Numbered from the stretch's first letter, positions 35,344 to 44,141 are shown. The stretch: DNA of 64,000 bases from JAATFS01 sp037145635 (GCA_037145635.1 JBBCXB010000007.1:143976-207975), one strand, 5' to 3'. A program made the numbers and translations. The notes: a model not told the origin generated them from the letters alone.

Positions 35344-36498
35344 ATGAACGCCGCCCGTCGCCTGCTCGCCCTTGCCTGTACCGCCGTCGCCGCCTCGTTC
35401 GCGAGCCCCATCGCCGCCGCCCCCACTCCCACCGTGCCGCCGCTCACCGCCAAGGCGCAGTGGCCGTTCCAGGCCACCGCGATGGGCAGCTTCGACGAAC
35501 CCTGGGCGATGAGCTTCCTGCCCGACGGCACGCTGCTGGTCAGCGAGCGCAAGGGCGTGCTCAAGCGCTATGACGTGGCCACCCGCCGCAGCGTGGAGAT
35601 CGGCGGCGTGCCGCCGGTCGCCTACGCCGGCCAGGGCGGGTTCGGCGACGTGCTGCCGCATCCGCAGTTCGCCCGCAACGGCTGGGTCTATCTCAGCTAC
35701 GCCGAGGCCGGCGAAGGCGATACCCGGGGCGCGGCGGTCGCGCGGGCGCGGCTCGCCCTGGCCGCCGACGGCGGCGGCACGCTGAGCGAACTCAAGGTGA
35801 TCTGGCGCCAGGTGCCCAAGGTCAGCGGCGCCGGCCATTACGGCCATCGCCTGGCGTTCGGGGCCGACGGCAAGCTGTGGATCACCTCCAGCGAGCGCCA
35901 GAAGTTCGACCCGGCCCAGGACATGCAGACCAACCTGGGCAAGATCATCCGCCTCAACGACGACGGCAGCGTGCCCGCGGACAACCCGTTCGCCGCGCGC
36001 GGCGGCGTCGCCGCGCAGGTGTGGACGCTGGGCCACCGCAACGCCCTCGGCATCGCCTTCGACGCGCGCGGCCGGCTGTGGGAGCACGAGATGGGGCCGG
36101 CCGGCGGCGACGAGCTCAACCTGATCGAGCGCGGCGCCAACTACGGCTATCCGATCGTCTCCAACGGCGACCACTACGACGGCCGTCCGATTCCCGACCA
36201 TTCCACGCGTCCCGAGTTCGCCGCGCCGAAGGTGAGCTGGACGCCGGTGATCTCGCCGGCCGGCTTCATCATCTACAGCGGCAAGCAGTTCCCCAAGTGG
36301 CAGGGCCACGGCTTCATCGGCGGGCTGTCGTCGCAGTCACTGGTGCAGGTGGCGCTGGACGGCCCCAACGCACGCGAGGTCGCGCGCTACGACATGGGCC
36401 AGCGCATCCGCGAGGTCGAGCAGGGCCCCGACGGCGCGATCTGGCTGCTGGAGGACGGCCACGACGGGCGGCTGCTGAAGCTCACGCCCAGGACGTGA
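35344..36498 (+). CDS. PQQ-dependent aldose sugar dehydrogenase (YliI/Asd-like)
   Basis: A 384-residue soluble six-bladed beta-propeller quinoprotein of the glucose/sorbosone dehydrogenase family. A signal peptide (LLALACTAVAASFASPIAAA) sends it to the periplasm. Family segments include PWAMSFLPDGTLLVSERKG, GQGGFGDVLPHPQF, GHYGHRLAFGADGKLWI (catalytic His region), GHRNALGIAFD and GPAGGDELNLIERGANYGYP. It oxidises aldose sugars with PQQ as cofactor. GGAGG stands just before the chosen ATG; the longer open frame is noncoding-like. It is convergent with the beta-glucosidase gene, which suggests a shared link to sugar use. Confidence 0.93.
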   Translation: MNAARRLLALACTAVAASFASPIAAAPTPTVPPLTAKAQWPFQATAMGSFDEPWAMSFLPDGTLLVSERKGVLKRYDVATRRSVEIGGVPPVAYAGQGGFGDVLPHPQFARNGWVYLSYAEAGEGDTRGAAVARARLALAADGGGTLSELKVIWRQVPKVSGAGHYGHRLAFGADGKLWITSSERQKFDPAQDMQTNLGKIIRLNDDGSVPADNPFAARGGVAAQVWTLGHRNALGIAFDARGRLWEHEMGPAGGDELNLIERGANYGYPIVSNGDHYDGRPIPDHSTRPEFAAPKVSWTPVISPAGFIIYSGKQFPKWQGHGFIGGLSSQSLVQVALDGPNAREVARYDMGQRIREVEQGPDGAIWLLEDGHDGRLLKLTPRT

Positions 36499-36568
36499 GG
36501 GGGGAATAGGGAACCGGGAATCGCTGCGACCGTCCCTCGCGATTCCCCATTCCCTGTTCGTCATTCCC
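36499..36568. repeat. GGGAAT-type inverted repeat, copy 2
   Basis: The left arm GGGGAATAGGGAACCGGGAA and right arm GATTCCCCATTCCCTGTTCG form an imperfect inverted repeat between two convergent genes. It begins directly after the dehydrogenase stop codon and overlaps the last codons of the beta-glucosidase gene. It may act as a bidirectional terminator, although no T-run is present. Confidence 0.75.
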
Positions 36569-38741
36569 GGCTTTCGAGCAACTCGAAGGCCACCGGCTCG
36601 CCGCTCTTGGACGACGCGCACACCCACAGGTCGAACAGGCCCGGCTCGGCGCCGAACACGCCCTTGGGGTCGGTGAAGGCCAGCGCGTGCCGGTCCATCG
36701 CGAACGCCACCTCCACGCTCTCGCCCGGGGCCAGCAGCACCTTGCGGAAGCCCTTGAGCTCGCGCACCGGCCGGACCCGGCTGGCGACGCGGTCGTGCAC
36801 GTACAGCTGCACCACCTCCTCGCCTGCCACCGCGCCGGTGTTGGTGACGCGGGTGGTGACGGTGAGGGTTTCGTCCCAGCCCAGCGTGCCGCGGCTCAGC
36901 TGCGGCGCGTCGTAGGCGAACGTGGTGTAGCTCAGCCCATGGCCGAACGGGTACAGCGGTTCGTTCGGCATCTCGCGCCAGCGCGCCTTGTACTCGGACA
37001 TCGTCGGCAGTTCCGGCCGCCCGGTGCGCAGGTGGTTGTAGAAGTACGGCTGCTGGCCGGTGACCTGGGTGAAGCTGATCGGCAGCCGGCCGGACGGGTT
37101 GTAGTGGCCGAACAGCACGTCGGCCACGCCATGCCCGGTCTGGGTGCCCAGGTACCAGGTCACCACGATCGCCGCGGCGTCGCGCACCGCGCCGGACAGC
37201 GCCAGCGCGCGGCCATTGCGCAGCAGCACGACGACCGGCGTGCCGGTGGCGGCCACGGCCTCGGCCAGCGCCTGCTGCGCGGCCGGCAGCGTGATCTCGG
37301 TGCGCGACTGCGCCTCGCCGCTGAAGCGCTGCGGCTCGCCCAGCGCCAGCACCACCACGTCGGCCGCACGCGCGGCGGCCACCGCGGCGTCGAGGCCGCC
37401 GTCCAGCGGCGCTTCCAGCTCGCAGCCGGGCACGATCGCCAGCGCGGACGGGTCGTCCACCGCCGCGCGCACGCCGTTCTCCAGCGTCACGTAGCGGGCC
37501 TTGTCGCCGAACAGGGTCCAGCAGCCCTCGATGTTCTCGCGGTCCTGCGCGAACGGGCCGATCAGCGCGATCTTCTGCCCGCTGGCCTTCAGCGGCAGCA
37601 CGCCGCCCTCGTTCTTCAGCAGCACGATCGACCGCCGCGCCGCTTCGCGCGACAGCATGTCGTGCGCCGCCAGGTGGCCGCTGTCGGCCTCGCGCGCCGG
37701 GTCCAGCGAGCGGTACGGATCGTCGAACAGGCCCACGGCCTCCTTGAGGCGCAGCATGCGGCGCACGCTCTCGTCGAGCGTGGCCATCGGCACCTCGCCG
37801 CTCTCCACCAGCGACGGCAGGTGCTCGGCATAGAAGCCGCTCTGCATGCTCAGGTCCAGGCCGGCCAGGAACGCCTTGCGGGTGGCCTCGCGTTCGTCGG
37901 CGGCGTAGCCGTGCGCGATCAGCTCCATGTCGGCGGTGTAGTCGGAGACGACCACGCCGGGGAACTTCCACTCGCCGCGCAGGATTTCGGTCAGCAGCTC
38001 GTGGTTGGCGCTGGCGGGCACGCCGTTGATGTCGTTGAACGAGGACATCACGGTCAGCGCGCCGGCGTCGAAGGCGGCCTTGAACGGCGGCAGGTGCACG
38101 TCGCGCAGCGTCTGCGGCGCGATGTCCACGGTGTTGTACTCCATGCCGGCGGCGACCGCGCCATAGGCGGCGAAGTGCTTGGGCGTGGCGAGCAGCGAGT
38201 CGTGCGCGGTCAGGTCGGCGCCCTGGAAGCCGCGCACGCGGGCCGCGGCGAAGGCCGCGCCCAGCACCACGTCCTCGCCCGCGCCCTCGGCGCCGCGGCC
38301 CCAGCGCTGGTCGCGGGCGATGTCCACGGCCGGCGCATAGGTCCAGTGCAGGCCGGCGGCGGTGGCCTCGATCGCGGTCGCGCGAGCGGTGCGCTCGGCC
38401 AGCTCCGGCTCGAAGCTGGCGGCCTCGCCCAGCGGGATCGGGAACACCGTGCGCATGCCGTGGATGACGTCGGCGGCCAGGATCACCGGGATGCCGAGCC
38501 GGCTCTCCTCCACCGCGACCTTCTGAATCTGCCGGCCCAGTTCGGCGCCGACGCCGTTGAACAGCGAGCCCACGCGGCCCTCGCGCACCTGCTGCAGCAC
38601 CTCGTCGGCGTTGTGCACGTTGGCTTCGGGATTCACGTCGGGCGCGAACGGACGCACCATGTCGGCGAACACCCCCAATTGTCCGACCTTCTCTTCGACG
38701 GTCATCCGGGCGATCAGGGATTCGATACGGTCAGCAGCCAT
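36561..38741 (-). CDS. Beta-glucosidase, glycoside hydrolase family 3 (BglX-like)
   Basis: A 726-residue GH3 enzyme with the complete plan: N-terminal TIM barrel, alpha/beta sandwich domain, and C-terminal fibronectin-III-like domain. Substrate-site segments are AADVIHGMRTVFPIP, KHFAAYG and the nucleophile Asp in GVVVSDYTADMEL. It has no signal peptide (MAADRIESLIARMTVEEKVGQLG), unlike periplasmic E. coli BglX, so it probably acts in the cytoplasm on imported beta-glucosides. A LacI-type operator lies 12 bases upstream of the start codon. The 3' end runs into a GGGAAT-type repeat that supplies part of the terminal codons. Confidence 0.94.
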   Translation of the reverse strand: MAADRIESLIARMTVEEKVGQLGVFADMVRPFAPDVNPEANVHNADEVLQQVREGRVGSLFNGVGAELGRQIQKVAVEESRLGIPVILAADVIHGMRTVFPIPLGEAASFEPELAERTARATAIEATAAGLHWTYAPAVDIARDQRWGRGAEGAGEDVVLGAAFAAARVRGFQGADLTAHDSLLATPKHFAAYGAVAAGMEYNTVDIAPQTLRDVHLPPFKAAFDAGALTVMSSFNDINGVPASANHELLTEILRGEWKFPGVVVSDYTADMELIAHGYAADEREATRKAFLAGLDLSMQSGFYAEHLPSLVESGEVPMATLDESVRRMLRLKEAVGLFDDPYRSLDPAREADSGHLAAHDMLSREAARRSIVLLKNEGGVLPLKASGQKIALIGPFAQDRENIEGCWTLFGDKARYVTLENGVRAAVDDPSALAIVPGCELEAPLDGGLDAAVAAARAADVVVLALGEPQRFSGEAQSRTEITLPAAQQALAEAVAATGTPVVVLLRNGRALALSGAVRDAAAIVVTWYLGTQTGHGVADVLFGHYNPSGRLPISFTQVTGQQPYFYNHLRTGRPELPTMSEYKARWREMPNEPLYPFGHGLSYTTFAYDAPQLSRGTLGWDETLTVTTRVTNTGAVAGEEVVQLYVHDRVASRVRPVRELKGFRKVLLAPGESVEVAFAMDRHALAFTDPKGVFGAEPGLFDLWVCASSKSGEPVAFELLESRE

Positions 38742-38752
38742 GGTGTCCTTGA

Positions 38753-38765
38753 GAAAACGTTTACA
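38753..38765 (-). promoter_or_regulatory. LacI-family operator upstream of beta-glucosidase
   Basis: On the minus strand the sequence reads TGTAAACGTTTTC, a near-perfect palindrome of the LacI/PurR/GalR operator type (TGTAAACGTTTACA), centred on the ACGT core. It lies 12 bases upstream of the beta-glucosidase ATG. A LacI-type repressor that senses a sugar is expected to control the gene; no such regulator is in this window. Confidence 0.8.
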
Positions 38766-38859
38766 TGGCCGCCAATTCTAGCTGTCCGACCCCCGCCTGG
38801 GGGAAGTCCCTTGCGTATTCAGCGAACCATTCAGGCCTGCGCCGCGCCCGGCGCCGTCC

Positions 38860-39801
38860 CTACGAACTGAAATATGCCTCGGCGATGGCCGCGTGCAGCT
38901 CGCCCACCCGCATCTGCACCTCGTCCATGAACGGGGTCGGGTCGTGCGCCGCCAGGTAGTCGGGGTCGGCATTGCGGATCATCCCGCTCAGCCGCATCAG
39001 CGCACGCTCCACCGGCGGTCGCGGCGGCATGCTCGGCAGGATGTACTGGGCGCGGCTGAGGCAGAACTGCACGCTGCGCGGGAACTCGTTGTTCTGCAGC
39101 AGGAAGCGCAGCGCGTGCCCGCCGGTGACGCGCTGGCGCACGTGCCGGCGGTACATCTGGTAGGCCGCCAGCGAGCGCAGCGCGCTCATCCACTGCATGT
39201 TCTGGTACGCCTCCAGGTCGTCGGGCTGGCGCGGCGTGACCAGGCCGGAGGCCGCCGCGTCGATGATGCGCGTGGTCATGTCGGCCTGCTCGATGGCCGT
39301 GCCCAGGCGCATGAACTGGAAGCCGATGTCGCGGCTGACGTTGGCGGTCAGCAGCCCGGACACCTTCAGGCAGGCATCGGTGATGCGGTTGAGGAAATCC
39401 ATGCGGTAGCGCCGGCCGATGCCGCGCTCGCCCTCGGCACCGATGTGCAGGTGCAGGTCGTTGACCGCCTCCCACACCTCCTGCGGCAGGGTGTCGCGGA
39501 TCCCGCGCAGGATCTCGCGCGCCTCCTGCAGCGAGGTCGCCAGCGAGGACGGGTTGCTTTCGTCCAGCAGCAGGAAGCGCAGCACGTCGGTGTCGGCCAC
39601 GTCCTCGCCGATGCCGGGGAAGCGCGCGTCGAAGATCTCCCCGGCGCCCACCGTGTCGATCATCGGCCGCCAGGCGAAGCGCACCGAGCGCGGCAGGTCC
39701 AGCTGCAGCAGGCTGCCGACCCCGACCAGGCGCGCGGTGTTCTCGGCCCGCCGCAGGTAGCGGCTGAACCAGTAGAGGTTGTCGGCCACGCGCGAGAGCA
39801 T
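38860..39801 (-). CDS. Alpha-E domain-containing protein
   Basis: A 313-residue helical protein of the alpha-E family (MLSRVADNLYWFSRYLRRAENTARL is the typical N-terminus). Function is not established; family members are encoded next to circularly permuted ATP-grasp proteins and often a transglutaminase-like protein, and are predicted to work in peptide ligation or modification. Here its ATG overlaps the stop codon of the ATP-grasp gene by four bases (ATGA), so the two are translationally coupled. No transglutaminase gene follows. Confidence 0.93.
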   Translation of the reverse strand: MLSRVADNLYWFSRYLRRAENTARLVGVGSLLQLDLPRSVRFAWRPMIDTVGAGEIFDARFPGIGEDVADTDVLRFLLLDESNPSSLATSLQEAREILRGIRDTLPQEVWEAVNDLHLHIGAEGERGIGRRYRMDFLNRITDACLKVSGLLTANVSRDIGFQFMRLGTAIEQADMTTRIIDAAASGLVTPRQPDDLEAYQNMQWMSALRSLAAYQMYRRHVRQRVTGGHALRFLLQNNEFPRSVQFCLSRAQYILPSMPPRPPVERALMRLSGMIRNADPDYLAAHDPTPFMDEVQMRVGELHAAIAEAYFSS

Positions 39802-41252
39802 CAGTTCAGCCCCTCCTCGTCCAGGTCCACCACCCAGGTGTCCTTGGCGCCGCCGCCCTGCGAGGAATTCACCACCAGCGACCCGGCCTCCATCGCCACC
39901 CGGGTCAGGCCGCCGGTGGTCACGTAGGTGTCGCCGCGCGAAAGGATGAACGGGCGCAGGTCCAGGTGCCGCGGCGACGGACCGGCCTCGGTGACGATCG
40001 GCGCGGTCGACAGGTTCAGCGTGGGCTGGGCCATGTAGTTGCGCGGGTCGGCCTGGATCAGCGCGCGGAACCGCTCGCGCTCGGCGGCGGTGGAGCGCGG
40101 ACCGATCAGCATGCCGTAGCCGCCGGATTCGTTGGCCGGCTTCACCACCAGCTGCTCCAGGTGCTCGAGCACATAGCGCCGGTCCTGTTCGTCGTGGCAC
40201 AGGTAGCTGGGCACGTTGGGCAGGATCGGCTCCTGGTCCAGGTAGTAGCGGATCATCTGCGGCACATAGGCGAACACGACCTTGTCGTCGGCCACGCCGG
40301 CGCCGGGCGCGTTGGCCAGCGCCACCTTGCCGGCGCGCCAGCTGCGGATCAGCCCGGGCACGCCGAGCACCGAGTCGGGCCGGAACGCCTCCGGGTCGAT
40401 GAAGGTGTCGTCGATCCGGCGGTAGATCACGTCGACCCGGCGCGGCCCGTAGACGGTGCGCATGTAGGTGCAGTCGTCGTCGGCCACGAACAGGTCGTCG
40501 CCCTCCACCAGCTCGATGCCCATGGCCTGCGCCAGGTAGGCATGCTCGAAGTAGGCGCTGTTGAACACGCCCGGGGTCAGCAGCGCGATCACCGGCGTGT
40601 CGCCCGGGCGCGGGCTCAGCGCCGCCAGGGTGTCGTACAGCTGCGCTGGGTACTCGTCCACCGGCAGGATGGTGGTGGTCTCGAACAGTTCCGGGAACAC
40701 GCGCTTGGCGACCATCCGGTTCTCGAGCATGTACGACACGCCCGAGGGGATGCGCAGGTTGTCCTCCAGCGCGTACAGCGTGCCGTCGGCGTCGCGCACC
40801 AGGTCCGAGCCGCAGATGTGCGCCCACACCCCCAGCGGCGGCGTGATGCCCACGCACTGCGGCCGGAAGTTCACCGACTGCTCCAGCAGCATCGCCGGGA
40901 ACACCTTGTCGCGCACGATCCGCTGCGCGCCGTAGATGTCGCCGATGAACAGGTTCAAGGCCTGCATGCGCTGCTTGAGCCCGGCCTCGGTGCGCTGCCA
41001 CTCGCTGAGCGGGATCACCCGCGGGATCAGGTCGAACGGCAGCGTGCGGTCGACGTTGCGGCCGTCCGAGTACACGGTGAAGGTGATGCCCATGACGCGC
41101 GCGGCGACGTCGGCGGCAAGCTGGCGTTCGGAGAGTTCGCGTCCGGAAAGGCTGGAGAGGTATTCGATGACGCGGCGGGCCGCCGGACGCGGCGCGCCAT
41201 CGGCCTGGATCAGCTCGTCATAGGTGGCGGTGTGGTACCTGCTCCAGTCCAT
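39801..41252 (-). CDS. Circularly permuted type 2 ATP-grasp protein
   Basis: A 483-residue protein of the circularly permuted ATP-grasp type 2 family. Characteristic segments are GITFTVYSDGRNVDRTLPFD, VNFRPQCVGITPP, ICGSDLVRDADGTLYALEDN and VVKPANESGGYGMLIGPRS, with the ATP-grasp lysine in the last one. Such proteins are predicted ATP-dependent carboxylate-amine ligases, possibly for an unknown peptide. It is the first gene of a two-gene operon with the alpha-E protein. It stands upstream without an obvious promoter in the GC-rich gap before folB. Confidence 0.93.
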   Translation of the reverse strand: MDWSRYHTATYDELIQADGAPRPAARRVIEYLSSLSGRELSERQLAADVAARVMGITFTVYSDGRNVDRTLPFDLIPRVIPLSEWQRTEAGLKQRMQALNLFIGDIYGAQRIVRDKVFPAMLLEQSVNFRPQCVGITPPLGVWAHICGSDLVRDADGTLYALEDNLRIPSGVSYMLENRMVAKRVFPELFETTTILPVDEYPAQLYDTLAALSPRPGDTPVIALLTPGVFNSAYFEHAYLAQAMGIELVEGDDLFVADDDCTYMRTVYGPRRVDVIYRRIDDTFIDPEAFRPDSVLGVPGLIRSWRAGKVALANAPGAGVADDKVVFAYVPQMIRYYLDQEPILPNVPSYLCHDEQDRRYVLEHLEQLVVKPANESGGYGMLIGPRSTAAERERFRALIQADPRNYMAQPTLNLSTAPIVTEAGPSPRHLDLRPFILSRGDTYVTTGGLTRVAMEAGSLVVNSSQGGGAKDTWVVDLDEEGLN

Positions 41253-41518
41253 CGTGCCCCTTGCGGCCTGCGCTCCGGCAGCGAGACTCCGCCGGTGTGT
41301 TGTCCTGCAACATGCCCGCAGATGTGACAGGCGTCAAGTCGCCGGCTACGCCCGCGCGGGACCGTCGCGGCGCTGCGCCGCAACGGCGAGCGCCGTGCCC
41401 GCGGCGATGGCGCATCCGGGCCCGCGCAGCGGGTTCGCGCGGGCGCGCCGCCCGTCGGAGCGGAGGCGCCGGCCGCCCGGGCCGGGCCGCGGACCGCCCG
41501 GCGGAAGCCGCGCCTGCG

Positions 41519-41872
41519 CTAGGCCCGGCTGCGCTCGATGATCACGCCCACCGCCCGCGCGCCGCGCACCGCGCCGGGCTTGCTCAGCTTCAGCCGCAGC
41601 CAGCGCACGCCGAACTCGTCCAGCACGATCGCCGCGCAGCGCTCGGCCAGGGTCTCGACCAGGCCGAAGTCGGACTGCTGCACGAACTCGGCCAGGCGCT
41701 TGCTGACCGCCTTGTAGTTGAGCGTATCGGCGATGTCGTCGCTGGCCGCCGGCACGCGGTTGTCGAACCCCATCTCCAGGTCGAAGCGCAGGGTCTGGCG
41801 GATCCGCCGCTCCCAGTCGTAGATGCCGATCAGTGCATCGATTTCCAGACCTTCTATGAAGACTTTGTCCAT
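41519..41872 (-). CDS. folB: Dihydroneopterin aldolase FolB
   Basis: A 117-residue protein of the FolB family, which cleaves 7,8-dihydroneopterin to 6-hydroxymethyl-dihydropterin and glycolaldehyde in folate synthesis; the active enzyme is an octamer. Family features are DKVFIEGLEIDALIGIYDWER near the N-terminus, the Tyr in TLNYKAVSK, and the catalytic Lys near LKLSKPGA. The usual length is about 120 residues. It is separated from tsaD on the same strand by a GGGAAT-type repeat. Confidence 0.93.
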   Translation of the reverse strand: MDKVFIEGLEIDALIGIYDWERRIRQTLRFDLEMGFDNRVPAASDDIADTLNYKAVSKRLAEFVQQSDFGLVETLAERCAAIVLDEFGVRWLRLKLSKPGAVRGARAVGVIIERSRA

Positions 41873-41873
41873 G

Positions 41874-41989
41874 GGGTGGGAATGGGGAATGGGGAATAGG
41901 GAATGGATGAGGGCAGGAGCGTAAGGGCAGAGGCAGGAGCGGGGCCGTGGAACGCCGGTGATTCCCCATTCCCTATTCCCTATTCCCGC
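41874..41989. repeat. GGGAAT-type inverted repeat, copy 3
   Basis: The left arm (41874-41904) has tandem GGGAATG/GGGAATA units; the right arm (41960-41988) carries ATTCCCC, ATTCCCT, ATTCCCT and ATTCCC. The arms flank about 55 bases. The right arm supplies the TAG stop codon of tsaD (41980-41982). It is the longest and clearest copy of the family in the window. Confidence 0.8.
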
Positions 41990-43035
41990 GCGGGCGCCAA
42001 CGGCGGCAGCGTCGCCATGTCCCAGCGCGGGGTCACGTGCACCGCCGCGTCGCCGTGCTGGCCGGCCTGCAGTCGCAGCGCGCCGGCGAAGGCGATCATC
42101 GCACCGTTGTCGGTGCACAGCGCCGGGCGCGGGAAGCACACCCGTCCGCCGTGCCGGGCGGCCATCGCCTCGAGCCGCTCCCGCAGGCGCCGGTTGGCGC
42201 CGACGCCGCCGGCCACCACCAGGGTGTCGCAGCCGGCCGCTTCCAGCGCGCGCGCGCACTTGATCGCCAGGGTGTCCACCACCGCGTCCTCGAACCCGCG
42301 CGCGATGTCGGCGCGGGTGGCGTCGGCCTGGTCGCTGCCGCGCCAGGCCAGCAGCACCTGGGTCTTGAGCCCGCTGAAACTGAAGTCCAGGCCCGGGCGG
42401 TCGGTCATCGGCCGCGCGAACTTGTACCGGCCCGGCGTACCGGCCTCGGCCAGCGCCGCCAGCTGCGGGCCGCCGGGATACGGCAGCCCCATCATCTTGG
42501 CGGTCTTGTCGAAGGCCTCGCCGGCGGCGTCGTCCAGGGTCTCGCCCAGCAGCCGGTAGCGGCCGATCGCCTCCACCGCCACCAGCTGGGTGTGCCCGCC
42601 GGAGACCAGCAGCGCCACGAACGGCGGCGCTGGCGCGCCGTGCACCGGGTCGGGGTCCTCCATCAGCGGGGCCAGCAGGTGGCCCTCCATGTGGTGGACG
42701 CCCAGCGCCGGCACGTCCAGCGCCCACGCCAGCGCGCGCGCCACGCTGGCGCCCACCAGCAGCGCCCCCACCAGCCCCGGGCCGGCGGTATAGGCCACGC
42801 CGTCGATGTCGCCGACCGCCAGGCCGGCCTCGGCCAGGGTCTGGCGCACCAGCGGCAGCAGCTTGCGGACGTGGTCGCGGCTGGCCAGCTCCGGCACCAC
42901 GCCGCCATACTCGGCGTGCAGCGCGATCTGGCTGTAGACCGCGTGCGCGCGCAGGGCGGCCGCGCCGGACAGGGCGGTGTCGTAGACCGCCACGCCGGTC
43001 TCGTCGCAGGAGGATTCGATGCCAAGGACTCTCAT
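41980..43035 (-). CDS. tsaD: tRNA N6-threonylcarbamoyladenosine transferase TsaD
   Basis: A 351-residue TsaD (Gcp/YgjD), which with TsaB and TsaE transfers the threonylcarbamoyl group to A37 of ANN-decoding tRNAs. It begins MRVLGIESSCDETG, carries the metal-binding HHMEGHLLAP motif, LVSGGHTQLV and DDAAGEAFDK, and ends with TDNGAMIAFAG. The chosen ATG gives the universal N-terminus; upstream codons (MAWPTRGSRMGA) are not part of it. The stop codon lies inside a GGGAAT-type repeat. It is divergent from rpsU, the usual arrangement in proteobacteria. Confidence 0.97.
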   Translation of the reverse strand: MRVLGIESSCDETGVAVYDTALSGAAALRAHAVYSQIALHAEYGGVVPELASRDHVRKLLPLVRQTLAEAGLAVGDIDGVAYTAGPGLVGALLVGASVARALAWALDVPALGVHHMEGHLLAPLMEDPDPVHGAPAPPFVALLVSGGHTQLVAVEAIGRYRLLGETLDDAAGEAFDKTAKMMGLPYPGGPQLAALAEAGTPGRYKFARPMTDRPGLDFSFSGLKTQVLLAWRGSDQADATRADIARGFEDAVVDTLAIKCARALEAAGCDTLVVAGGVGANRRLRERLEAMAARHGGRVCFPRPALCTDNGAMIAFAGALRLQAGQHGDAAVHVTPRWDMATLPPLAPARE

Positions 43036-43080
43036 GGCGCCCATTCTGGACCCTCTTGTCGGCCAGGCCAAACCCCGCGC

Positions 43081-43108
43081 TTGCAGTGCGCGCGCAAGCC
43101 GTTATAAT
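43081..43108 (+). promoter_or_regulatory. Sigma70-type promoter of rpsU
   Basis: A perfect -10 box TATAAT (43103-43108) is preceded at 16 bp by TTGCAG (43081-43086), a good -35. It is one of the few TATAAT boxes in intergenic DNA of the window. Transcription would start near 43115, giving a leader of about 90 bases before rpsU. Confidence 0.85.
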
Positions 43109-43118
43109 GCGCGGCTCA

Positions 43119-43161
43119 CCGGGAGAACCTCCCGGGAATACGTTATGCGAGTCCCATCGCA
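43119..43161 (+). promoter_or_regulatory. Structured 5' leader of rpsU
   Basis: Two hairpins lie in the predicted rpsU leader. The first is a perfect 7-bp stem CCGGGAG / CTCCCGG with loop AAC (43119-43135). The second is TGCGA / TCGCA with a 6-base loop (43146-43161). They may only stabilise the 5' end or may serve autogenous control by S21; the sequence alone does not decide. Confidence 0.5.
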
Positions 43162-43206
43162 AGAGCCCGGCCATCCAGGTCGGACTTTCAAATTTCTGGA
43201 GAACCC

Positions 43207-43422
43207 ATGCCCAGCGTTAAAGTCCGCGAGAACGAGCCCTTCGAGTTTGCGCTCCGCCGTTTCAAGCGCACCTGCGAAAAGGCCGGCGTGCTGGCCGAGA
43301 CCCGCAAGCGCGAGTTCTACGAAAAGCCGACCCAGGAGCGTAAGCGCAAGGCCGCTGCCGCTGTGAAGCGTCAGCTGCGTCGCTCTTCGCGCGACGTCAC
43401 CAAGCGCCAGCGCCTGTACTGA
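43207..43422 (+). CDS. rpsU: 30S ribosomal protein S21
   Basis: A 71-residue S21, highly basic, beginning [20 protein letters not shown] and ending in an Arg/Lys-rich helix ([18 protein letters not shown]). Length and sequence are those of gammaproteobacterial S21. CTGGAGA precedes the ATG. It heads the macromolecular-synthesis group rpsU-yqeY-yihY-dnaG, with a hairpin terminator after it that probably lets S21 be made in excess over primase. Confidence 0.98.
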
Positions 43423-43484
43423 GCTGACGCCGCATCCTTCCGGTGGGTGGGCGCTGCAGGCGCTGCCTCCCGGTACGGTGCACT

Positions 43485-43517
43485 AGAGCCGGCACGCGCA
43501 AGCGTCGCCGGCTCTTT
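43485..43517 (+). terminator. Hairpin terminator/attenuator after rpsU
   Basis: Stem AGAGCCGGC / GCCGGCTCT, extended by ACGC / GCGT around a GCAA tetraloop with one bulged C, followed by only three T. It lies about 60 bp after the rpsU stop. The short T-run suggests partial termination, as between rpsU and dnaG in other gammaproteobacteria. Confidence 0.7.
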
Positions 43518-43694
43518 GCATTGCCGTGGTCGCGGCCCTGCGGACCGCAGCGCCACCGCCGGCCCCATCCGGCCCCCGCGCTGCACCGGCCGCCGCCCGT
43601 CGTGCCGCGGGAGGCCGCGCCGCGGCGCCCCGTCCTCTTTCCGAACCCGGCCCGGCGCCGCGCGTTCACCCATGCAATCCCCTAGGAGCAAGAC

Positions 43695-44141
43695 ATGGCC
43701 CTCAAGCAGCAGCTCACCGACGACATGAAGGCCGCCATGAAGGCGGGCGACAAGCACAGCCTGGGCGTGATCCGGCTGATCAATGCCGCGATCAAGCAGA
43801 AGGAAGTGGACGAGCGCATCGAGATGGACGACGCGGCGGTGATCGCCGTGCTCGACAAGATGATCAAGCAGCGCAGGGACTCGGTGACCCAGTACGAGAC
43901 CGCCCAGCGCGAGGACCTGGCCGCGGTCGAGCGCGAGGAGATCACCGTGATCGAGCGCTACGTGCCCGCCAAGATGGGCGAGGCGGAGATCGTCGCCGCG
44001 ATCCAGGCCGCGATCGCCGAGACCGGCGCCGCCGGCCCGGCCGACATCGGCAAGCTGATGGGCGCGCTCAAGCCCCGGCTGGCCGGGCAGGCCGACATGG
44101 GCCAGGTCTCGGCGCTGGTGAAGCGCCAGCTCGCCGGCTGA
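43695..44141 (+). CDS. yqeY: GatB/YqeY domain-containing protein
   Basis: A 148-residue YqeY protein, related to the C-terminal tRNA-binding domain of the GatB amidotransferase subunit. It has the typical opening MALKQQLTDDMKAAMKAGDK and the segment GLVMGALKPRLAGQADMGQVS-like end (MGALKPRL, ADMGQVSALVK). The cellular role is unclear; it is commonly placed between rpsU and dnaG. AGGAGC lies before the ATG. Confidence 0.95.
   Translation: MALKQQLTDDMKAAMKAGDKHSLGVIRLINAAIKQKEVDERIEMDDAAVIAVLDKMIKQRRDSVTQYETAQREDLAAVEREEITVIERYVPAKMGEAEIVAAIQAAIAETGAAGPADIGKLMGALKPRLAGQADMGQVSALVKRQLAG

Noticed and set aside
34996..36309. A long minus-strand frame opposite the aldose dehydrogenase
   Set aside because: Mostly antisense to the dehydrogenase; the part in the intergenic region shows no family similarity I can recognise.
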